Shown here in pieces: positions 1 through 8,854 of a stretch of 32,407 nucleotides of DNA. Position numbers and translations under genes: made by a program. The stretch lies in the NCBI GenBank assembly GCA_015066465.1, contig SVOI01000029.1, forward strand, positions 1 to 32,407, given 5' to 3'. Under the pieces are notes generated by a model, which saw only the letters and a program-made list of their open reading frames with translations, made no database searches and was not told where the DNA came from. The number at the start of each line of letters is the position of its first letter. Positions within the stretch are counted from its first letter, which is position 1. Origin of the DNA: Oscillospiraceae bacterium. GTDB taxonomy: Bacteria > Bacillota > Clostridia > Oscillospirales > Acutalibacteraceae.

Positions 1-221
1 CGTTAAAATACTCGCAAATCCGTAAAGGATTCGCTCCGTTTTTGCCTTGATTGACCATAAATCCGTTCTATAAAAAATCTTCGACCTATAAAGCGAAAGA
101 TTTTTATTGGATTTTTGGTGTTGAGGGTGAAGGAAGGCTGACGCCTTGCAAGACCGAAACGCCGAAAAGACTTGAAAATATTCGCTTTTAGGCAGATTCG
201 GATGACTCATTTCACCCTAAA
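1..221. other. T-box downstream leader; no supported gene
   Basis: This stretch lies between the T-box terminator and the left edge, so it should be the 5' leader or early part of the T-box-controlled minus-strand gene. A minus-strand frame opens with ATG at 210 and stays open for 70 codons to the edge. Its translation does not resemble the N-terminus of an aminoacyl-tRNA synthetase or amino-acid transporter, and its AGGGTG box sits only about two bases before the ATG. A small hairpin, AAGGC-TGAC-GCCTT, lies near 133-146. I call no gene here; it may be a repeat inserted between leader and gene. Confidence 0.35.
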
Positions 222-507
222 CAAAAAAACCTGAGTCAAAGCATAATAACTTTAACTCAGGGACGAATTTTAAATAATCCGCGGTACCACCCCGCTTACT
301 GCCAAAAAAGACAGTCACTCATTAAGACTCAATAAAGTCCGTAGCCATGGTAACGGGGCAACCGGAATCTCTTACACACAAACGCTTCTGAGATTCTGCT
401 CTGGAACGAGACCACATCTTTAAAACCTATCGGCTCACACCAACCGCCGACTCTCTGAAAAGGTTACTCAAAAAATGCGTAATTCCTTCAATGCATTTAT
501 CAATATG
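222..507 (-). promoter_or_regulatory. T-box riboswitch leader with terminator
   Basis: Read on the minus strand, positions 296-279 hold the T-box core AGCGGGGTGGTACCGCGG, which pairs with the uncharged tRNA acceptor end and forms the antiterminator. Upstream, around 455-430, the Stem I signature is visible: AGAGAG, then GGTTGGTG and TGAGCCG. The competing terminator is a 12-bp stem, 261-250 with 241-230, with one G-T wobble and followed by seven T (229-223). The specifier lies in or near GATGTGGTCTCGTTCC. GUC (Val) and CUC (Leu) are the C-ending candidates, but I cannot decide between them. The element should control an aminoacyl-tRNA synthetase or amino-acid gene to the left of the window, with readthrough when the cognate tRNA is uncharged. 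Confidence 0.93.
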
Positions 508-513
508 GACAGT

Positions 514-542
514 ATATTATCACTATATAATCCAAATGTCAA
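514..542 (-). promoter_or_regulatory. Sigma-A promoter of the T-box transcript
   Basis: On the minus strand, TTGACA (542-537), a 17-nt spacer and TAATAT (519-514) form a near-consensus promoter. It places the start of the T-box RNA near 507. Confidence 0.85.
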
Positions 543-562
543 GAGTTTTTTTGCTTTTTCCC

Positions 563-591
563 TTGACTTTGTGTTAATTTTCTAATACTAT
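563..591 (+). promoter_or_regulatory. Promoter of the ene-reductase gene
   Basis: TTGACT (563-568), 17 nt and TACTAT (586-591). It lies about 30 bp before the start codon at 625 and is back to back with the T-box promoter. Confidence 0.8.
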
Positions 592-624
592 ATATACATA
601 AAATTTTTAAGGATGTGTGTTTTG

Positions 625-2706
625 ATGAATCAACAATATGATGCATTGTTTACCCCTTGGAAAATAGGCGACGTTGAGATTAAAAACAGAATTGTAATGT
701 GCCCAATGGGTGGTACATCACTTTTCGGTTGGTTTGAAATCGGCGGTTGCCATTTCGATAAGGAAGCGGCAAAACTCTTTATTGAAAGAGCAAATAACAA
801 TGTTGGTCTTATTATCCCTGGTATCGCACCTCTTCGTGATACTATAAGAGGTAAATGGCTCTGGCAAAACCCAAAAATGTTTGAAGAATTAAAAGAATTT
901 ATGGATGAAATCCATAAAACAGGTGCAAAGTTATTCATTCAGCTTACTGCTGGTATGGGTCGTTCTTGGGCTATTACAGACCTTATTGCACCACTTCATA
1001 AAAATAAATTTACTCGTGCTATTGTAAAACCAATTATTGATACTTCTCACGAATTGGCTTCTCCTTCTCCACAGCCATCTCGTTGGGCTCATGATATCAT
1101 CTGCCCTGAAATGACAGTTGAGCAAATTCACGAAATTATTGAAGCTTATGCAAAAACTGCAAAGCTTTGTATGGATGCTGGTGTTGACGGTGTTGAAGTT
1201 CACGCTGTTCACGAAGGTTATCTTTTAGACCAGTTTGCTATAGAATTCTTTAACAAACGTACTGACGAATACGGCGGAAGCTTTGAAAACCGTTTCCGTT
1301 TCGCAACAGAAGTTGTTAAAGCTATTAAAGGTGCTTGCGGTGAAAAATTCCCAGTTTCACTCCGTTACTCAGTTGAGTCAAAAATGAAAGGCTTCTGCGA
1401 AGGTGCAATGCCTGACGAAGTTGAAGGTAAGGATTATAAAGAAGCAGGTCGTAATATGGCTGAATCTGAAAAGGCTGTAAAGTATCTTCAGGATGCTGGT
1501 TACGATATGCTTAACGCTGATAATGGTACATATGACTCTTGGTACTGGGCACATCCACCAATGTATATGCCTGAAAACTGTAACCTTGAGGATGTTGCTC
1601 ACATCAAAAAGTTTGTAGACATTCCTGTTGTTTGTGCTGGTAGAATGGACCCTGCTGTTGCTGCAGAGGCTATTAAAGATGGCAAAATCGATGGTCTTGG
1701 TGTTGCTCGTCAATTCCTTGTTGACCCAGAATGGATTACAAAGATTATCGAAGACAGAATTGAAGACATTAAACCTTGTATCTGCTGTCACAGCGGTTGC
1801 TTCAACTTCTCATCTTCAAAAGGTCACGCTAATACACAGGACCTTTTCGATACAATGGGTCTTTCTCGTTGTGCTCTTAACCCAAAAACAATGCAGTCTA
1901 AGAAATATAAGATTGAACCTGCAAAGAAGGCAAAGAAGGTTGCTATTATCGGTGGCGGTATCGGTGGTATGGAAGCTGCTATCGTTCTTGCACAGCGTGG
2001 TCACAAGGTTGATCTTTACGAAAAAACTGACAAATTAGGTGGCGTATTTATTGCAGCGGCAGCTACAACATTTAAAGAAAAAGACCGTGACCTTATTGCT
2101 TGGTATAACCGTGAAGTTAAGAGATATGATGCAATTACAATTCATATGAACACAGAAGTTAAAGATGTTGCTTCTCTTAATGCTGATGAAGTTATCGTTG
2201 CAACTGGTGCTACTGCAAAGAGAATTCCTATTCCTGGTGCAGAAAGAGCAGTTGAAGCAGTTGACTTCCTCTTAGGCGATATGTCACAGGCTCCACAAAA
2301 CGTTGTTGTTATCGGTGGTGGTCTTACAGGTTGCGAAATCGCACTCGAACTCCACAGAACATACGGCAAAAACGTTGCTATTGTTGAAATGCAGGATGAC
2401 CTCATTACAACTCCTGGTATTGCTCTTGCTAATACAAGTTATCTTCGTGATTACTTCAAGGCAAAGAAAGTTCCTGTTTATCTTGAGTCAAAAACAACTT
2501 CTATCAATGAAGATAGCGTAACAATTATGACAAAAGACGGCAAAACAGAAACCATTCCAGCTGGTAAAGTTGTTCTTTCAGTTGGTTACAACTCAGCTCC
2601 TGTTGCAGAAAAGAGCAAGCACGTTCACGTTATTGGTGATGCATTCAAGGTTGGTAGCCTCAGAACTGTTATTTGGCAGGCTTGGGATGTTGCAATGAAA
2701 ATATAA
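625..2706 (+). CDS. FMN/FAD/4Fe-4S NADH:flavin oxidoreductase (enoate reductase/BaiCD type)
   Basis: This 693-aa protein has the layout of 2,4-dienoyl-CoA reductase, 2-enoate reductase and BaiCD/BaiH. An N-terminal old-yellow-enzyme TIM barrel (about 1-375) carries the HEGYLLDQF and RTDEYGGSFENR motifs. A 4Fe-4S motif follows with C385, C388, C392 and C416. Then come an FAD fold (GGGIGG at 443-448) and a second NADH-binding fold (VVVIGGGLTGCE). The family uses NAD(P)H to reduce activated C=C bonds in the cytoplasm; the substrate cannot be read from sequence. I chose ATG 625 because AAGGA (609-613) lies 11 nt upstream, whereas the in-frame ATG at 613 overlaps that box. Heavy use of GCT, GGT and GTT codons suggests high expression. 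It appears monocistronic, between its own promoter and terminator. Naming it a bile-acid enzyme would be over-reach. Confidence 0.92.
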   Translation: MNQQYDALFTPWKIGDVEIKNRIVMCPMGGTSLFGWFEIGGCHFDKEAAKLFIERANNNVGLIIPGIAPLRDTIRGKWLWQNPKMFEELKEFMDEIHKTGAKLFIQLTAGMGRSWAITDLIAPLHKNKFTRAIVKPIIDTSHELASPSPQPSRWAHDIICPEMTVEQIHEIIEAYAKTAKLCMDAGVDGVEVHAVHEGYLLDQFAIEFFNKRTDEYGGSFENRFRFATEVVKAIKGACGEKFPVSLRYSVESKMKGFCEGAMPDEVEGKDYKEAGRNMAESEKAVKYLQDAGYDMLNADNGTYDSWYWAHPPMYMPENCNLEDVAHIKKFVDIPVVCAGRMDPAVAAEAIKDGKIDGLGVARQFLVDPEWITKIIEDRIEDIKPCICCHSGCFNFSSSKGHANTQDLFDTMGLSRCALNPKTMQSKKYKIEPAKKAKKVAIIGGGIGGMEAAIVLAQRGHKVDLYEKTDKLGGVFIAAAATTFKEKDRDLIAWYNREVKRYDAITIHMNTEVKDVASLNADEVIVATGATAKRIPIPGAERAVEAVDFLLGDMSQAPQNVVVIGGGLTGCEIALELHRTYGKNVAIVEMQDDLITTPGIALANTSYLRDYFKAKKVPVYLESKTTSINEDSVTIMTKDGKTETIPAGKVVLSVGYNSAPVAEKSKHVHVIGDAFKVGSLRTVIWQAWDVAMKI

Positions 2707-2851
2707 TAAATCGCTGATTTTGGCGCAGAACAAAAAGCACTATTGGTTCTCAATAGTGCTTTTTTAGTCATTTTTTCACCCGCTCGCAGTATCTGTATAC
2801 AGCTTCGGAGATGAAGAAAATGACTTCTGCATCCAAACTTAGCGATTTATT
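2705..2851. repeat. Imperfect long palindrome spanning the terminator
   Basis: Nested inverted repeats are visible: AATAAATCGCT (2705-2715) with AGCGATTTATT (2841-2851), GCAGAA (2725-2730) with TTCTGC (2825-2830), and AGTCATTTT (2766-2774) with AAAATGACT (2817-2825). The palindrome CTGTATACAG is near the centre. The terminator hairpin sits in the left arm only. It looks like a small palindromic intergenic element, but no second copy is in the window. Confidence 0.55.
2732..2766 (+). terminator. Rho-independent terminator of the ene-reductase gene
   Basis: A 14-bp perfect stem (2732-2745 with 2751-2764) with loop GTTCT ends in a T run. It begins 25 nt after the stop codon. Confidence 0.93.
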
Positions 2852-2860
2852 GCATTTTCA

Positions 2861-3097
2861 AATTCGGAATTCGTAATGCGTAATTCGGAATTATAATAAA
2901 TCAAAAATTTATCCTATCATTTTTAGTTTAATGTAACTTTAAATGATAGGATAAACTATTTTTTATTCACTTATTTTTACAATCAAATGCGGAGCATTTC
3001 CGAAATTTTCAACTTTCAATTTTCAACTTTCAATTCTTTACAATCAAGCCTTCCGAAATTCTGCATTCTGAATTTTGCAATTAAGCATTCCGAATTA
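2861..3097. repeat. Mosaic palindromic intergenic element, copy 1
   Basis: This element fills the 388-bp gap before the aminotransferase 3' end. From left to right: a 34-nt module made of AATTCGGA-type arms around GTAATGCGTAATT (2861-2894), a hairpin (2908-2955), TTACAATCAA (2977-2986) followed by AAATGCGGAGCATTT, a 14-nt unit ATTTTCAACTTTCA in tandem twice (about 3006-3033), a second TTACAATCAA (3038-3047), and an inverted degenerate copy of the left module ending in GCATTCCGAATT. The right end touches the aminotransferase stop codon. The 34-nt module recurs at 14995-15028 with one mismatch. No transposase or ORF is present. Confidence 0.75.
2908..2955. terminator. Bidirectional terminator-like hairpin
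   Basis: A 15-bp perfect stem, TTTATCCTATCATTT (2908-2922) with its complement (2941-2955), is T-rich on both exits. On the minus strand it would end the lrp-aminotransferase transcript. It is embedded in the mosaic repeat. Confidence 0.75.
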
Positions 3098-4270
3098 ATT
3101 ATTCAATTCGTTAACAAACTCTTCAATCCTCTTAAGTGCCTTAATAATATGCTCAACAGAGTAGCAGTAAGAGGCTCTTATGAAGCCTTCACCACCCTGA
3201 CCGAATGCGGTACCGGGTACTACAGCAACTTTCTTTTCTCTTAAGAGTCTTTCACAGAATTCGTCGCTCGAGAGCCCTGTGCTCTCAATACAAGGGAATG
3301 AGTAAAAAGCACCTTTTGGCTCACGGCAGGTAAGACCAATTTTATTAAAGCCATTAACAATAAGTCGTCTTCTTCTGTCGTATTCTTCGTGCATTCTTTC
3401 AACATCCTCGTCGCAGTTTCTCAACGCTTCAATTGCCGCATACTGTGAAGTTGTCGGAGCACACATAATATTAAACTGGTGAATTTTTGTAATCTGGTCT
3501 AAAATTTCTTTAGGACCACAACAGTAACCAAGACGCCAGCCCGTCATAGAGAATGCTTTTGAAAAACCGTTTATAGTAATAGTTCTTTCATATAAGCAGT
3601 CTAAAGATGCAACTGGTGTGTGTGGATTTTCACCATAAGTGAGTTCAGAGTAAATTTCATCAGAAATAATAATTATATTTGTATCTTTAATTACATCATA
3701 AAGTGCTTCTAAATCTTTTTTCTCCATAACCGCACCAGTAGGGTTGCAAGGGTAGGGGAGAATTAAAGCCTTTGTTTTAGGTGTAATTGCATTTTTTAAT
3801 TCTTCTGGTGTAACTTTAAAGTCGTTTTCTGCCTTTGTTTCAATTATAACAGGCACACCACCAGCAAGGCGGGTAATTGGTTCGTAGCACACGTAACTTG
3901 GCTGAGGAATGATAACCTCATCACCAAAATTTACAATAGCTCTTATAGCGCCGTCTATTGCTTCGCTACCACCGACAGTAACAAGAATTTCTGTCTGAGG
4001 GTTATATTTAAGATTGTATTTTCTATCTAAATAACGTGAAATCTCAGCACGGAGAACATTTAAACCTTTATTGGCACTGTATTTTGTTTTGCCACGTTCA
4101 AGTGAGTTTATACCAGCTTTTCTTATTCTCCACGGAGTCTGAAAGTCTGGCTCACCAACACCTAAAGATATAACATCTTCCATAGTTTCGGCAATATCAA
4201 AAAACTTTCTTATGCCAGAAGGCTTAATTTCTGTTACGGTGGTGTTTAAAATTTTACCGTAATCTATCAT
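3095..4270 (-). CDS. Class I/II PLP-dependent aminotransferase
   Basis: A 391-aa fold-type I aminotransferase of the AspC/PatA/AraT group, of normal family length. Visible PLP-site residues are N176 in PCNPTG, D204 and Y207 in SDEIYSE, the Schiff-base lysine K238 in GFSKAFSMTGWRLGY, and an arginine in GEGFIRASY near the C-terminus for the substrate carboxylate. It moves an amino group between an amino acid and a 2-oxo acid in the cytoplasm; sequence alone does not fix the amino acid (Asp, aromatic and Ala are all possible). Its start overlaps the lrp stop by four bases (ATGA), with AGGGGG upstream, so translation is probably coupled to the regulator. That pairing suggests amino-acid-responsive control. 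Transcription ends at the hairpin at 2908-2955. Confidence 0.92.
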   Translation of the reverse strand: MIDYGKILNTTVTEIKPSGIRKFFDIAETMEDVISLGVGEPDFQTPWRIRKAGINSLERGKTKYSANKGLNVLRAEISRYLDRKYNLKYNPQTEILVTVGGSEAIDGAIRAIVNFGDEVIIPQPSYVCYEPITRLAGGVPVIIETKAENDFKVTPEELKNAITPKTKALILPYPCNPTGAVMEKKDLEALYDVIKDTNIIIISDEIYSELTYGENPHTPVASLDCLYERTITINGFSKAFSMTGWRLGYCCGPKEILDQITKIHQFNIMCAPTTSQYAAIEALRNCDEDVERMHEEYDRRRRLIVNGFNKIGLTCREPKGAFYSFPCIESTGLSSDEFCERLLREKKVAVVPGTAFGQGGEGFIRASYCYSVEHIIKALKRIEEFVNELNN

Positions 4271-4749
4271 AATAAAAATTGCCCCCTGTCATCGTGCTCC
4301 ATATCGCACAAATGAACGTCCATTTCTTTATATCTTCTCATAACAAAGTGAGTTGTTGTAGATGTAACAGAGTCAATAGTAGCAAGCTCTCTTGCAACAA
4401 AACGAGCAACATCCTGAAGAGTTTTGCCTTTAACAACAACGTTAAGGTCATAAGAACCAGACATTAAATAAACAGATTCAACCTCGTGGTAAGACATAAC
4501 CTTTTCTGCAACCTCTTCAAAGCCTAAATCTGCTTTAGGCACAACGTTTAATTCAACAATAGCAGAAACGTAAGCATCGTCAAGGCTATCCCAGTCAATA
4601 ACTGCCTTGTAGCCTCTTATAATGCCTTCTTTTTCTAATTCTTCAATTGTACTCGCAACAGTTTTTTCATCACTGCCAAGCATTACCGCTAATTCTTCAT
4701 TAGTATATCTTGCATTTCGGCATAAAAGCTTTAAAAGTTCTGTTTTCAT
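4267..4749 (-). CDS. Lrp/AsnC-family transcriptional regulator
   Basis: 160 aa, standard length for the family. Residues 1-50 form the winged helix-turn-helix (RNARYTNEELAVMLGSDEKT then IEELEKEGIIRGY). Residues about 65-145 form the RAM ligand-binding and oligomerisation domain, including the VYLMSGSYDLNVVV strand. The ribosome site AGGAGG lies six bases before the ATG. It is the first gene of a two-gene unit with the aminotransferase and is divergent from the beta-galactosidase. Lrp/AsnC proteins bind amino acids and often regulate their own and neighbouring promoters; the likely targets here are the aminotransferase unit and perhaps the shared intergenic region. The effector is not known. 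Confidence 0.93.
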   Translation of the reverse strand: MKTELLKLLCRNARYTNEELAVMLGSDEKTVASTIEELEKEGIIRGYKAVIDWDSLDDAYVSAIVELNVVPKADLGFEEVAEKVMSYHEVESVYLMSGSYDLNVVVKGKTLQDVARFVARELATIDSVTSTTTHFVMRRYKEMDVHLCDMEHDDRGQFLL

Positions 4750-4785
4750 ATTTAGCCTCCTGTGAAAAATGTAAAACTGCCATAT

Positions 4786-4814
4786 ATAATACTAAATTAT
4801 GTATTATTTGTCAA
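4786..4814 (-). promoter_or_regulatory. Promoter of lrp-aminotransferase
   Basis: On the minus strand, TTGACA (4814-4809), 17 nt and TATTAT (4791-4786). The start point is near 4779, about 30 nt before the lrp ATG. Confidence 0.87.
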
Positions 4815-4822
4815 TTATCGTC

Positions 4823-4851
4823 TTTACAAAGAATGGTGTAAATGGTAAAAT
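4823..4851 (+). promoter_or_regulatory. Promoter of the beta-galactosidase gene
   Basis: TTTACA (4823-4828), 17 nt and TAAAAT (4846-4851). Its -35 box lies nine bases from the divergent lrp -35, so both promoters can be reached by one regulator. Confidence 0.75.
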
Positions 4852-4853
4852 AG

Positions 4854-7898
<3,045 letters not shown>

Positions 7899-7906
7899 AT
7901 ATGACA

Positions 7907-7950
7907 AAAACACGTGTCAAGGTGAAAGCCTTGACACGTGTTTTGCTTTT
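7907..7950. terminator. Bidirectional terminator between lacZ and the ABC operon
   Basis: A 16-bp perfect stem (7907-7922 with 7929-7944), loop TGAAAG, is followed by GCTTTTTT on the plus strand and by TTTTTG on the minus strand. It serves the converging lacZ and six-gene operon transcripts. Confidence 0.93.
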
Positions 7951-7956
7951 TTCTAA

Positions 7957-8364
7957 TTAATTTTCATTAACTTCTTTTGTTAGGATAAAATCAAAAACTA
8001 ATTCTTTGTTGTAGTCAATTTCAGTATTTGTAGCTTTTTCGGTAGCCTTACCACTATATGTAACTATAGTTTTTCCATCCTCGAACGCTACTTCTACTTC
8101 AATATGTGTTGGAGCAACAAGTTCAGTACTGATTTCTATCTGGGCTTCCTCTATTTTATTCGCCATTTCGGTAAGCTGTTGTTCTCGTTTATCAGATAGT
8201 TCTTTACCAAAGCTCAATATTATTTGCTCTGTATACATTTGTGTTGATAAATCAACCGGTTTTGCAATACCAATGACTACATCTGATTTTGTTGCAAAAT
8301 ATATTGCTACTGATGACACTAAAACTACTGCTACTAATACTGCTATAATAATTCTCTTTTTCAT
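7957..8364 (-). CDS. Small membrane-anchored extracytoplasmic protein, paralogue B
   Basis: 135 aa, unrecognised. It opens MKKR followed by a hydrophobic segment (about 5-25), read as an uncleaved signal anchor; there is no lipobox cysteine. The rest is a charged extracytoplasmic domain with a predicted helix (KELSDKREQQLTEMANK) followed by beta-type strands ending in TIVTYSGKATEKATN. It resembles the gene just upstream in its opening residues (MKKRIIIA) and in the VTYxGxAT segment, so the two are tandem duplicates. Last gene of the GntR-ABC operon, 12 nt after its paralogue. The AAGGAGG site overlaps the preceding stop codon, giving coupled translation. Probably an accessory subunit of the transporter or an envelope sensor; its function cannot be derived. 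Confidence 0.8.
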   Translation of the reverse strand: MKKRIIIAVLVAVVLVSSVAIYFATKSDVVIGIAKPVDLSTQMYTEQIILSFGKELSDKREQQLTEMANKIEEAQIEISTELVAPTHIEVEVAFEDGKTIVTYSGKATEKATNTEIDYNKELVFDFILTKEVNEN

Positions 8365-8376
8365 AATTACTCCTCC

Positions 8377-8793
8377 TTATTTTGTTGGTAAATCTGTTGA
8401 GCCATAGATTTCTGTAGCAAAATCTATATCATAAGTTTTTTGCTCAAGATATTCAACTTCTCTACCATTTTTTGTAGCTGTTCCAAAATAAGTAACAACT
8501 ATTTTGTCATTTTCTTCAATTACATTAGCTTTTATATTGTAAGGCTTTTCATAATTGTCAAGGAATGCAAGGTAATCAGCTTCAACAGCTTCATTGAATT
8601 GGTGAGCTTCGTTTTCAATAGTTTTGTTTTTTATAAATCTGTTTTGTGTTAATGTTACAAATAGTGGCGTTTGATAATCACCTGATTGCATTATATCGAT
8701 TTCTGCAACTGGGTTGTTATAATCCCATATTAAAACGCCACCTGTAACTAAAATCATTACTGTTAATAATGCTATAATAATTCTCTTTTTCAT
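8377..8793 (-). CDS. Small membrane-anchored extracytoplasmic protein, paralogue A
   Basis: 138 aa, unrecognised. MKKR plus a hydrophobic stretch (about 5-24) gives an N-in membrane anchor, followed by an extracytoplasmic domain with a helical part (ENEAHQFNEAVEADYLAF) and a strand-rich C-terminal half containing VVTYFGTATKNGREVEYLE. The same strand pattern occurs in the next gene. AAAGGAG lies eight nt before the ATG. It sits 61 nt downstream of the second permease and shares the operon, which suggests that it works at the outer face of the membrane with the two permease ectodomains. Other readings, such as an immunity or stress protein, cannot be excluded. Confidence 0.8.
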   Translation of the reverse strand: MKKRIIIALLTVMILVTGGVLIWDYNNPVAEIDIMQSGDYQTPLFVTLTQNRFIKNKTIENEAHQFNEAVEADYLAFLDNYEKPYNIKANVIEENDKIVVTYFGTATKNGREVEYLEQKTYDIDFATEIYGSTDLPTK

Positions 8794-8854
8794 AATAAAT
8801 TCTCCTTTTTATAAAGTTTTATTGGCGAACTTGCAACTTGTCGCTTATTACTAA

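Noticed and set aside
1378-1791. 137-codon minus-strand open frame inside the ene-reductase
   Set aside because: A shadow of a strongly codon-biased gene on the opposite strand; no ribosome site or recognisable domain.
625-2706. Specific naming as a bile-acid 7-dehydroxylation enzyme (baiCD/baiH)
   Set aside because: The domain layout fits, but so do enoate and dienoyl-CoA reductases, and no other bai gene lies nearby.
3001-3040. Possible CRISPR-like or satellite array
   Set aside because: Only two 14-nt tandem units without spacers; it is part of the mosaic element.
2987-3244. 85-codon plus-strand open frame at the aminotransferase 3' end
   Set aside because: Its first part is the mosaic repeat and the rest is antisense to the aminotransferase.
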